From: Chlorocebus sabaeus
Taxonomy: Eukaryota > Chordata > Mammalia > Primates > Cercopithecidae
Reading direction: 5' to 3'
Assembly (NCBI RefSeq): GCF_047675955.1
Contig: NC_132930.1
Span: 46,253,832 to 46,317,831 of the forward strand
DNA: 64,000 nucleotides
The position numbers and the translations under genes are program-made. Below the pieces are notes generated by a model. That model worked only from the letters and a program-made list of their open reading frames with translations. It had not been told where the DNA came from and did not search any database. Shown here in pieces: positions 47,501-59,500 of this stretch (positions are counted from its first letter, which is position 1; every line of letters starts with the position of its first letter).

Positions 47501-50500
47501 CCCCCTCCCCTGCACCGGCCCTGCTCACCCTCTCCCCTATGCCAACTTCACATCCCCCTCCCCTGCACCGGCTCCGCTCACCCTCTCCCCTATGCCAACC
47601 CCACATCCCTCTCCCCTGCACCGGCCCCGCTCACACTCTCCCCTATGCCAACCCCACAGCCCCCTCCCCTGCACCGGCCCCGCTCACACTCTCCCCTATG
47701 CCAACCCCACATCCCCCTCCCCTGCACCAGCCCTGCTCACCCTCTCCCCTATGCCAACTTCACATCCCTCTCCCCTGCACCAGCCCTGCTCACCCTCTCC
47801 CCTATGCCAACTTCACATCCCCCTCCCCTGCACTGGCTCCGCTCACCCTCTCCCCTATGCCAACCCCACATCCCCCTCCCCTGCACCAGCCCTGCTCACC
47901 CTCTCCCCTATGCCAACTTCACATCCCCCTCCCCTGCACCGGCTCCGCTCACCCTCTCCCCTATGCCAACTTCACATCCACCTCCCCTGCACCGGCCCTG
48001 CTCACCCTCTCCCCTATGCCAACTTCACATCCCCCTCCCCTGCACTGGCTCCGCTCACCCTCTCCCCTATGCCAACCCCACATCCCCCTCCCCTGCACCG
48101 GCCCCGCTCACCCTCTCCCCTATGCCAACCCCACAGCCCCCTCCCCTGCACCGGCCCGGCTCACCCTCTCCCCTATGCCAACCCCACATCCCCCTCCCCT
48201 GCACCGGCCCCGCTCACACTCTCCCCTATGCCAACCCCACATCCCTCTCCCCTGCACCGGCCCTGCTCACCCTCTCCCCTATGCCAACTTCACATCCTCC
48301 TCCCCTGCACTGGCTCCACTCACCCTCTCCCCTATGCCAACCCCACAGCTCCGCCTGCACTGGCCCCACTTGCCCTCTCCCCTATGCCAACCCCACAGCA
48401 CCCCCTGCACTGACCCTGCTCGCCCTCTCCCCTATGCCAACCTCACAGCTCCCTCCCCTGCACCAGCCCTGCTCACTGTCTCCTCTACGCCAACCCCACA
48501 GCCCCCCTGCGCTGGCCCCACTCACCCTCTACCCTGTGCAGGACCCGCCCCCCACTTCTGTGCAAGCCCCATCCGCCCCTCCCCTGCGCTGGCCCCACTG
48601 ACCCTCTTCCCTGCACCAGCCCCGCCTGCCCCCTCCCCTGCACCGGCTCCATAGCACTCTCCCCTGCACTGGACCCACTCACCCTCCCCAACCGCTGTGC
48701 CAGCCCTACTCACCCTTTCCTCTGGAAGGATCCTTCTCCTCCAAGACAACCCGCTGTCCATCCAGACTCGATATAGGGGCTCCAAGGTCCAGGGGCTCCT
48801 TCTCTCCACTCTAGGGCACAGATGGGCACTGAATAATTTACCCAGATTGGAACTTTAGGGAACAGATGTGTGTGATCCCACCAGACTGCGTGACTGTCCT
48901 AGGCTTGATGGAATCATGCAGGAGATGGCCCTAAGGTGAGGCCTGCCTGACTGAGGCACACGTGCTGGGGCTGAGCCGGGCTCCTGACATGGGTAAGAAG
49001 TGCCCTGAGGAACTGCGTGGGCAGTGCCTTCCACACCGGCCCCTCCAAGGCCCAGGGGCAGGGTGACATGTCAACACTGGAAGCACCTTCACCCACACAT
49101 CTAATGCTATAAAATGCATGTAAAATACTTGGAAATAGGAAGTGAAGCCCGTATAAGTCTCCACATTGCTCACAACCTCGATGGTGGCCGCCCTAAGAAC
49201 CCACTCACTGACCCTCGGACTCTGCTAAGAGGGGAACACTGACCCTGGAAACTGCTACGAGGGGAACACTGAGAGCAGATGTTCTCCTTTGTAAACAAGG
49301 AAGGAAAGACAGACAACTTTCGGACCAGGTCTGAGGCTGAAATGAAGTGCCACTAGCCACAGGGCTGGAGTTCTTGTCTGTGTGAGTTCTCCTCTGGCAG
49401 AGAATCTGACTCTTCACCTGCCATAATCACTGTTAAGAAAAGACACCTGAACGTGTTTGGCATTCACACTCTGTCAGTCAGGGAATGACAGCCGCCCAAT
49501 GCCAGGCGGGAGAGGCTCTAAGCTCCTGAAGGGGCCAGCCTGCTGGGCAGGCGCGGTGGGCCTTGCGGGGGGAAGCAGAGGAGCTGCCCCAGGTCCCGCC
49601 TTCTCCACCACATTCGTGGGCACAGGGGGGCCACAGAATTCACTGGAGAGTCAGCAGAAAGCATCTGAGGAAAAGCCACATCCCAAACAACCCATTCCAC
49701 ACAAATCCTCCACAGCCCACACAGCCCAAACCCTGCCTGGCCTGGAGCCCTCAGCAGCTCACAGACAACCAGCCTGACCACAGCCAGCCCTTCCACCCTG
49801 GCGCCCCCAAACCATGCCACGAGCATGCTGCCACGACCAACCCCACTTTACAGTCAGGGAAACTGCAACACACAGGGGCTAAGTAATTGCGTGGCATCTC
49901 CACAGAGTTGGCCAAAGGGGCACACCTGGGAGCCAGGCCAGGTCTGCCTCTGACCAGCAGATTTCTGGACTCCAGGATGGAGCCTGCAGTGCGGGAAAGA
50001 GGTTTCCGGTTACCCTCAAGGTGGTATCTGTAAATAATTTAATAAGTTCTTCTTGTTCACTTCAAAGTCCTTGAATAATTTTGAGTGTAGTTTCAGGGAA
50101 AATTAAAATCCTGAAAATACTTGAAATCATTGCTCCAATAAAGTTGACAAGGAAAGAAGACTAGGCGGACACTGTGCCCCTAAACCCCCATGCTCTGGAG
50201 CACGCTCAGCGGGGCCCAGCTCTCCCTGTCTCACATGGCCTGCCCAGTGCCTGCTGTCACCACCCCAGGCAGTGTTTTCTTTCTTCATCCCATTCACACC
50301 ATAACGGTACAGTCTGGAAGTGCCAGCTGAGTTCTTCCATCTCCAAAGTGCAGGTGAGAATCAGGACATTTCCACGTGACCGTGCCCTGGGGGCATCAGC
50401 ACAGTGCCCCGGCCCGGCCCAGCAGGTGCCGTGGGGGCAGGGCCATCCGCACTCTCTTATCTGATCACATTTGCCAACAGCGGGGGATATTCCGGGGGTT

Positions 50501-53500
50501 GGTTGGTTCGTTTCTCATTTTGGCCTCCCTGGAGCACAACCACATCTCAAATATCAATTCTGTTTGGAATGACCAAGGTACAAATAAACCATGATGGCTC
50601 CCACTGAACAGAATGAAAACTGGGGATGGCAGAGGCTGTTTCCTTTCCTCCAAGGGGGACAACAAAATCAGGGGAAGACACCGCTTCTTGGTGTGCCCTC
50701 TTCAGTGAACAACACAGAGGCTGCCAAAGGGAACAGACAGTTCCCGTGGTGATGACGCCCGGGCCCCATGCAACACTCACCAGCCTCACCAGCAGGCCAC
50801 TGAGGTCCAGGCCATACTTGGCCACGACGGGACGCAGCACCTCCGTGACAGGCTTGGTGGGCTTGGCCTTGAGTCCCACTGACCGGTTAATCGGAACAAG
50901 ATCCAGCCTGGTGGGGGATGAAAAAATTCACTACAAACTCATGTCAGCTCTCATTAGATCAGTCTCATGAGCAGAACTACAGCACAGCCCCAGGCCGCCC
51001 TCAAGGCCTCGGTGTGCCCCGCACCAGTTCAGCCCCAGCTGATCAGAAAGTGCCTTCCTCCACGTGGGAAAAGCCAGGCCAAGCAAGGTCTGTGGCCTCC
51101 TCCTCCCGGGACAGCAGCATCCTGCAGAGCAGCCTGGCTACCTGTGGGGCATCTGCCCTATGGACAGCACTCCTGCCCCTCCCTCTTGGCATCTTAGGGG
51201 GCTGTGCTCACCAGGCCAGGGCAGTCCCTGTTCACGGGGCAGGAAGGAGAGGGCCCCTCTCACCCCCGGGCTTGCAGTGGGGCTGCCTCATGTGGGCCTC
51301 CATTCCCCGCCATCCCCACCGACACCCCATCGTAGCCCAGCATGACAGGCTACCCGCTAAGTGCAGAGACCAGCAGGTGGTGGGCACATGGGATTGGCTC
51401 TGGGAGCCTCAGGTGAATGACAGCGATCTTCCTCTTACCGAAACAAGGTGCGCTTTTCTAGGCGCAGGTCCCTTGACTCCAGGATGCTGCTATCTTGGTG
51501 CAGCACCAGAGGCTGAGGAACAAAGACCAGAATCAGTGTGGGCACAGAGGCACCCCCGAAAGGCAGAACAATGGGCCCCAGGTGCATAGCTGTGCAGAGC
51601 AAAAGAGCGGCTTCAGAAATAGCCATCCAAAGAAAGTGATCACTCTTTCCACACCAACCTAGCACCCGCATGCAAAGTGCTCCCAGCAAATAGTTCAGAT
51701 AATCTAGCCTCCACTCCAGGCACTGTTGAAATGAGGAGCGCAAGAGGGGACAGCCTGAGGACTCTCACAAAGCTAGGGGCCAGGGAGCAGGGAGGCCATG
51801 GCCTGAGGGCAGCGTGAGGGTCAGGCGGGCCCCGTACCTTGTCCCCGCCCACCAGGAAGAGGTCCGCGGCTGCCCCGTTGATGCCATGCCGCTCACAAAG
51901 TCCAGACAGGATGTCTTTGATGGAGAAGCCCGCCTTGACAGCCACCACGCAGGATGTCCCATCCGGGAGATGAATGCAGCAGTGCTTGGTGGCCTTGTCC
52001 TTTTCGGGTGCCAAAGTCCTGCAGGCCTCTGACTGGGGAGTGGGGAGACAAGCAGTCAAGCGGGCACCAGCATCACAGGGGTGTGGGGCATCTCCCAGAG
52101 CAGCCCAGCTGGCCCAGGCCTCACGTGCTGCGGAGGCTGGTGCCCTGCCACTGTCCTACCTGCAGCTCCCCAGGTGCACACATCTCAGGCTCAGTCCACA
52201 CTGCCTGAGGCGTTGGGTTTTGTGAATTAACACGGGAGAGCAGTCATCATTCTCTCAGCTCTGGGCCTCACTGGCCATTGTGCTCAGGACAGCATGGGAC
52301 CTGACGCGGCTCTGCTTAGAAGGCACATCTGGGCTTCTCCACCCAGAAGCAGGGCCGTCCTGCGGGGCCCACTGAAGCTGCCCTGTGAGGACCATTCCCT
52401 CCTGGGGCTCTGGGTTCCAGCACACTATCCTCTCTATACACAGCTCCCCGAGCACATCTTTCCATTGTAAACCTCGCCTGGACTGTTACTTCATCATCAC
52501 TGCCTTCTGGTAGTCTGAAGTCTCTTTTCCCTGAGCATTATTTCAGGAAACTAGTTTGTACAGTGGTAGGTTGGCTGCACAAATGGCCCAACCATCCCCT
52601 TCCCTGTCTCCGTGCCCCTCGTAATATGGCTTTGTGGCTCCTCTCATGAAGAGGTGGCATCAGCCCCAGCCCAGACCTCAGTGGGCAGAAGGAGCGTCTC
52701 CAAGCCTGGGCCTGCAGAGGCCGTCCTCCTCTGCTAACTGTTGGGGTCCCTGAGACAGCTGTGGGATGGGGTGAACTGGCCTGCTGGGTGAGGCAAATGA
52801 AGGGTCCTGTCAGTGCTCCTGCTCCAGCCAAGGGCCAGCAAGGGCCAGTCATGCAACTGAGGGCCTCTGGGACCAGCCAGCTGGCTCATGTGCCAGGTAA
52901 CCAGAAACACACAGGCCAGGCTGGCCAGAATGGGCAGAACAACCAAGCTGACCCAGAGACCCAGCACAACAGTAATTGCTTCCAGCCTCTGCGTTTGGGG
53001 GTGGGGAGGTATTAGGCAGCAGGAGGTAACTGACACCTGGTAAATCCTTACAGCTTTCAATGTTATTTGGAACTGAAGAAGAAATTATATTCTACATTCA
53101 TTCCTGCCTGAAAATTTCAAATGACTAGGATGCTGGCAACCAGTGAGGTTTTCCAAAATTCCTATCAAACAATATCTAATGAGCTCACGAGTCCTGCCTG
53201 CGCCCACTCATCTCCCTCATCTGCTGGAAACTGGGGCCAGGAAGAGCACCAGCCAAGCAGCGAGCAGGCATGAGCGGGTGCGGGAGACAGGCGGCCCGCA
53301 GGTAGAGGGGCAAACCCTGCAGTGCGGCAGTGGGTGTGATGCTCACGCGGTGAGACACGGAGCGCCTGCTCTCGACGCCTTCTGTTGATTCTTAGTGGGA
53401 GTTCACAAAAACTAAATTACAACAAAAAGACTTAAGAAATAAATCCAAAGATACTTTGAACTCCCTCCCTCGTATAACTAATAGTTTTTCGTGCCCTCTC

Positions 53501-56500
53501 AGGAGCCCTAGGCTGGGGGACCATGAGGCTGGGGCCTGATGGGGCCCTGGGCCACCCTGCACTTAGCCACTGTGCCGGGGCCGGCACCCGAGCCTCGTCC
53601 CCCAGCTTTGCAAAGTGAACGCTGGGTTTTGTAAACGCAGGTTTCCGTGGGGCAGAGGTGTCATCAGTCAGCTGGTGGGGACAGCCCTGAGCCTGAAGCC
53701 TGTGGGATAAGGGGAGACAGTGACTCACCAGGTCCAGGCTCCCCGCAGAGGACACAGAGCCCTGGGACTCTCGGCGACACAGGCCTCCATTGGCATGCAG
53801 GGGGTCTTGACAAGGGAAACACAGTGACTCATGTCAATCAAAACCCTATTTATTTGGTCACATCTCCCAACCCTCTGCCCCCTTTAGGCTGAGCAGACAG
53901 ACACACAGCACGTAGGGCAGATGCCAGGAAGCCCTCCCCCCAAGGCACCGCCTCGCCTCGCTTGGTGGAGACAAGTCACGTGTCTTCCTAACCCTGGAAG
54001 CCAGTCAGGGACCAGTGCGGCTCTACCCACCACGAAGTGGAGACGCCACTCTCTGCCCTGTCCACCGCCACATCCTGGCTCCAAAACATGCTTGGCTCAC
54101 GGCAGGTGCCCAATAAGTCACATCAGTACATGCAGTTCCACAGCACGGACCCAGGTGTACGTCCCGGCCAGGGCCTTTCCTCCATTCCGTCTGGAGCTTT
54201 CATCCTCAAATGTAGTTTCTGGGCCTAACTGGAAGCCCCCCACTGTGGCAACAGCCTGCGCTCTCAGCCGGATGCGGCCTCCAGACTCACTTTTTTCTCT
54301 GACGTCCTGACATGGACCATAATGAAGTGTCAACTGTCACTAACCTCAACGAACTATATTCTTAGGCTAATCTACCAATCATGAAGATTCTGACACAGAA
54401 AGGGCTTTTCAAACAGCACTTGCTCCCAAACCATGCCACTGTGCATGGGCTCTGGGACCTGAGGGGAGAGGGGAAGGCAGCTCCCAGACCCATTGGCCTC
54501 CAGACTGCAGCCACCTTCCACAGGAACAGATGCCCAGGCTACATCCTGGGCCAAGATCAGAACGTGTTAGTTCTGGGAGTGCCTGCAGTTCGGGTTTTAT
54601 TTTTTGGTTTGCTTTGTGTTTTTCAGAGACAGAGCGCTGCTATGTCCCCCAGGCTGGGGTGCAGTGGCACCATCATAGCTCACGGCAGCCTCCAACTCCA
54701 GGACCCAAGCAATTTTCTTCCCACCTCAGTCCCCCCAACAGCTAGGACTACACGTGTGCTACCACTACACACTTGGCTAATGTTTATTTTTATTTGTAGA
54801 GATGAGTGTCTTGCTATGTTGCCCAGGCTGGTGTTGAACTCCTAGGCTCAAATGATCCTCACACCTTGCCCCTGGCCAAAGCACTGGGATTTAAAGGCAT
54901 GAGCCACCGTGCCCCACTGCTATCAAGGTTTGGTTTTATTTATTTGTTTTATGAGACAGTCTTGCTCTGTCACCCAAACTAGAGTGCAGTTCTCGGCTCA
55001 CTGTAACCTCCGCCTCCCAGGTTCAAGTGATTCTCATGCCTCAGCCTCCTGAGTAACTGGGACTAAAAGTGCCCACCACCACACCCAGCTAATTTTTTTT
55101 TTCTTTTTTTGAGATGGAGCCTCGCTCTGTTGCCCAGGCTGGAGTGCAATGGCACAATCTCAGTTCACTGCAACCTCCACCTCCTGGGTTCAAGTAATTC
55201 TCCTGCCTCAGCCTCCTGAGTAGCTGGGATTACAGGCATGCACCATCGCATCTGGCTAGTTTTTGTATTTTTAGTAGAGTCGGGGTTTCACCATGTTGGC
55301 CAGGCTGGTCTCGAACTTCTGACCTCAGTTGATCTGCCCACCTCAGCCTCCCAAAGTGCTGGGATTACAGGCATGAGCCACCGTGCCTGGCCCCCACCCC
55401 CGCCTTTTTTTTGTGTGTGTATTTTTAGTAGAGCCTTACCATGTTGCCCAGGCTGGTCACCAACTTCTGAGCTCAGGCAATCCGCCTGCCTCAGCCTCCT
55501 CCCAAAGTGCTGGGATCACAGGCGTGAGCTCCCACACCCGGCTCTATCAAGGTTTTAAAGGCCCTTTGCAGATCTGCCAGGTGTGGGGGTGGGCACGAGT
55601 AGATGGACTGTCTGAAGCAAACACTCCCATCTCCCAGCTACGCAGGAGGCCTGGCCCCACCTAATGCCATAGTGTCCATCTCCCAGGTGGCCTCCTACAA
55701 AGGTGAGCTCTACAACTCTCAGGTGCCTTTGCTTGGAGAAGAGCACCTCACAGCATGGCCAGGAGTTCAGGGCTGCCCACATCAAGCCCTCACCAACACC
55801 TCCTTCCATGCCCCAGGAACAACGCTCCCCCCTGCAGGCAGGGAGCAGCCATGCACAAATGCTTGGCACTGCAGGGCACACACAGGAGCCGCAGCGGCAG
55901 AGCACAGAGCACCCTGCTCACCTGCCTCCAACAGGGCCACGCCAGCTGGTACTAGTGCAATCACCTCACTGCCTGATTTAAACTAGGAGACAACAGGCTT
56001 AGTGCCAGTCCTCTGTCAGGCAGGACACTCATTCCTGAAAATTAATACCTTTCCCAAAAATCTCTAGAGAAGAAAATCTTCTCAGCTATCCCCTTTGTGC
56101 TTTTCAGCACCTGGTACAGAGCAGCCTCATCTTCGCCCGCATTCAGCATGGGCATCTCCAGGCCCTCTGCCCTGCCGCCTGCCAACACCACCCAGCTGGT
56201 ATTTGGAGCTCGGCCAGGAGCCACCAAGGACCCCGCAGCCCCACCCCCTGGCGCCCTGGGAGGCGTCTCTCTGCCTCACTTTTGTTACAGGAAGTTTCAG
56301 ACGTGCACAAGAGAAAAAAGGGACAGAGCAGCCAGAATGGGCAGCCCCCGATATCCAATACCAATCTTAACTTGGAAAAGGCTCACAACTTCAACTACGC
56401 TACCACATTCTAAAACCACACACGTGGAAAAGGCTCACAACTTCAACTACGCTACCACATTCTAAAACCACACACGTGGAAAAGGCTCACAACTTCAACT

Positions 56501-59500
56501 ACGCTACCACATTCTAAAACCACACACGTGGAAAAGGCTCACAACTTCGACTACGCTACCACATTCTAAAACCACACACATGGAAAAGGCACATGGACAC
56601 TGACACCTACCTAGGAAAAAGCCCTGGCAGAGAACCAAGCTGCCACTGGGGGAGACGCCCAATAGCACATTTGTGTGTTCCTATTTTTACTTGATTGTAT
56701 TTTCCAAATTTTCTACCAAAAGCACCTATAACTTTTGTAGTGAAAAGCAGGAGAGGACACAGATGTTCAGCCGCCACTGTGTGGGGGAGGCCTGAGGTAG
56801 GCATGGGCTGGAACAGACTGAGCCCTTTTCTCTGGAAGATTCTGGAGCAGCCCTGCTGCCCTCTGGCTGGCTGACAGGTCGTGCCCCCCAGACACAGTGG
56901 CATTCCTTATTCATTCAGAGAAGCTTCCTTGACCCACCCACAGGGCCTCTCACTGCACACATGGCCCAAGGTCACCACCAACCCCCAAAACAGTGCCAGA
57001 ACGGGGACATGGCTGCCTGGCCTGGACACCACAGCCCAAGAGCCACCCCACAAACCGTCTGCGTGGTCCCCGTGCTCCCTCTTCTTCTGGGACCTCCCAG
57101 TGCTCCTGGTCCGTGACCACGAGAAAAACGCGCCTTTCCGCTTCTTCTCACTATCCTCATCCCCCATTTCTTCGTTCAGGGATCGGCCGGATTTTGATTT
57201 TCCACTTAACTGTCATCAAATGGAAACCTTGGTTAAAACCATGTGAAGTTATTTTACTCTGACATTAAGTGCAAAGGAGGCAATACTGAGCTGTAAATAC
57301 AAGCACTCTATGGGATGGTATCACTTCTATAGGTCATAGTGTGGCCCTGACAGGACTCCAGAAACAGCAGCTGGAACTTCCCAGCATGGAGCATCGCCCA
57401 CCACTGGTGAAGAAGCCGACAGGGCCTCTTTTCACTTCCCACAGAACAGCTCTCAGCTGATGACATACAACCCACAGGGGCGTGAGGTCAGCCTCAGGGA
57501 GGTCACCTTTTTTGGCGTGGACACACTGGACTGGTCTGAACCGAGGCTGTGCTTGGAAGCCGGGCTGCTGGGGACCTGCTGGGAGTCCGGGAGTGCGCGG
57601 CCCTCCACTTCCGCCAAGATGCATTCCTGGTACAGTGGGGACTTCAGAAAGCGAGTGTAGCTATCAAACTTCATGAGATTGAAGATCTGGGGAGGGGATG
57701 TAAGGCAGGACAGTCACAGGAGGGACCTGGACATGCGGCCTCAGGCGCATGGCTGCTTGGCGACCTGTAGGCAACCACTGGCCATCCTGAAAGGACATCA
57801 TTTCAGTCCATTTTCCCCCGCCAGCCCTAAGAGTACTTAAGAGTTATGTCCAGTGTGCCCCTATATCTGAGTCTTCTTTCTCATAGCAAACCACCCTTTA
57901 TCACTCTTACAATTAGTGAATTCTGACAACTTACAGAAGCCATCAGTACGAGCAGACTCCAGATAACTTTCGTTAAATAAGATTAAAACCAAAAGTGACT
58001 AGAAATCTAACAGCAGACTGCTTTGAAAATGCCACCCTATGCTTCTGTGAATGTGACCCACATACTGCAGTGACATGCAAAGGCATGTCTCCAATGGCAT
58101 GGGACCTAACGCACATCACCACAGCAATGTCCTACAATGCAAAACTTCAAACGCAGCTGTGCCATCACCCGTGCAGGTGTGACTCCACACAGATGCACAT
58201 GCATTGAGACATGAGCCAGTGTGAACAGTCAGCACATTGCAGACAGGCACACAGTGGTTCGGGACTTATTTCACGGCCCTACTGAAAGCTCCACTTTCTG
58301 CCTGCGTTTCTCCACCTGTGTCTGTGATGCTCTCAATCCACCGGCCTGCCTGATAGCACATGTTCTTTGAAGGTGGACCCTATACCCCGAGCCCTAGCCT
58401 GGACTCCCCACAAGCTCCCATGGCCTGGGGTTACCTGGAGCTGCTGCTCTTTGAACATATCCGGGTGAGGTGCACGGAGGACATCGTCTGCTAGCTGGGC
58501 CTGGCTGTCGATGTTGACCGGGGTGGTGGCTTTGCTGCACAGAAACTTACTGAAAATCTCCCGGGCCCTGTAGGAAAGCTGACAGAAAAGGCACCTGAGC
58601 AGCCTGGCACGGCTTCCTCTCCCCACACTCCTGCTGCCTGCCAAGGCCTGACACCCCCGGGCACTACAGATGTGTTCTCACGGGACCCAGTCATTACCTC
58701 TTAGTTGAATAAATAAATACAAGTGTGGCCAGAATGCAGCAGCACAGGTGGGCTCCTCTACGATTGTTTAAACGGATACTTAAAAGTGTCCCAAAGACCC
58801 GGGCGATGCGAGCCAAGCAGCAATTGCACACAGGCAGTACTGCCGTGTGTCCACACACACCTGGTCTTGGCAAGGTGGGAGCGCAGGAGAGCAGCGCCCT
58901 CTGAGCATCGTGAGCAGATGAAAGCAGCCCCGGAGCCTGGAAGCGAGGCCACAGGCCGACTGAGAACACAGCAGCCAGGCCAAGCCAAAGCTTCCCTCCC
59001 AGGCCTCTCCCGCACCTCCCACGAGGCGCGGGAGGAGAAACGGTGAAACCTATGGCCTGGGATGACTCCTGCCTCTGATTTGCTTTCAAATTCCCCTAAA
59101 TACACATTCCCTCCTCAGAATTCCAGCACACTGAAAGACAACCCATCTGCTGGTGAAAGCTGGGGCTGAGGGCGTTTATACAAACCACGTTTAGGCAAAA
59201 TTAAATATCATGTATATTTAAAAATTTACTCTGAAAAAGAAATGATTTTTTCAAGCCATGTGAAAATATTTTAACATCCACTTTCCAACTGCTCTAGATG
59301 CTCCCTGCACCAAGCCAGCCTCGAATGAGGCCACGCCGCCCCTTCACACACACCAACCACCCTCACACACACGCGCCGCCCTCTTGCGTGCGTGGCGCCC
59401 TCTCACACGCGCCACCCTCACACACGCACGCCGCCCTCACACGTGCTCCGCCCTCACATGCGCACCGCCCTCACACACATGTGCCACCCTCTCGCGCACG

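Noticed and set aside
47104..48654. Plus-strand ORF of 516 codons, Pro/Ser/His/Leu-rich
   Set aside because: It is made of the 53-bp minisatellite, is open in all three frames, and lies antisense in an RGS12 intron.
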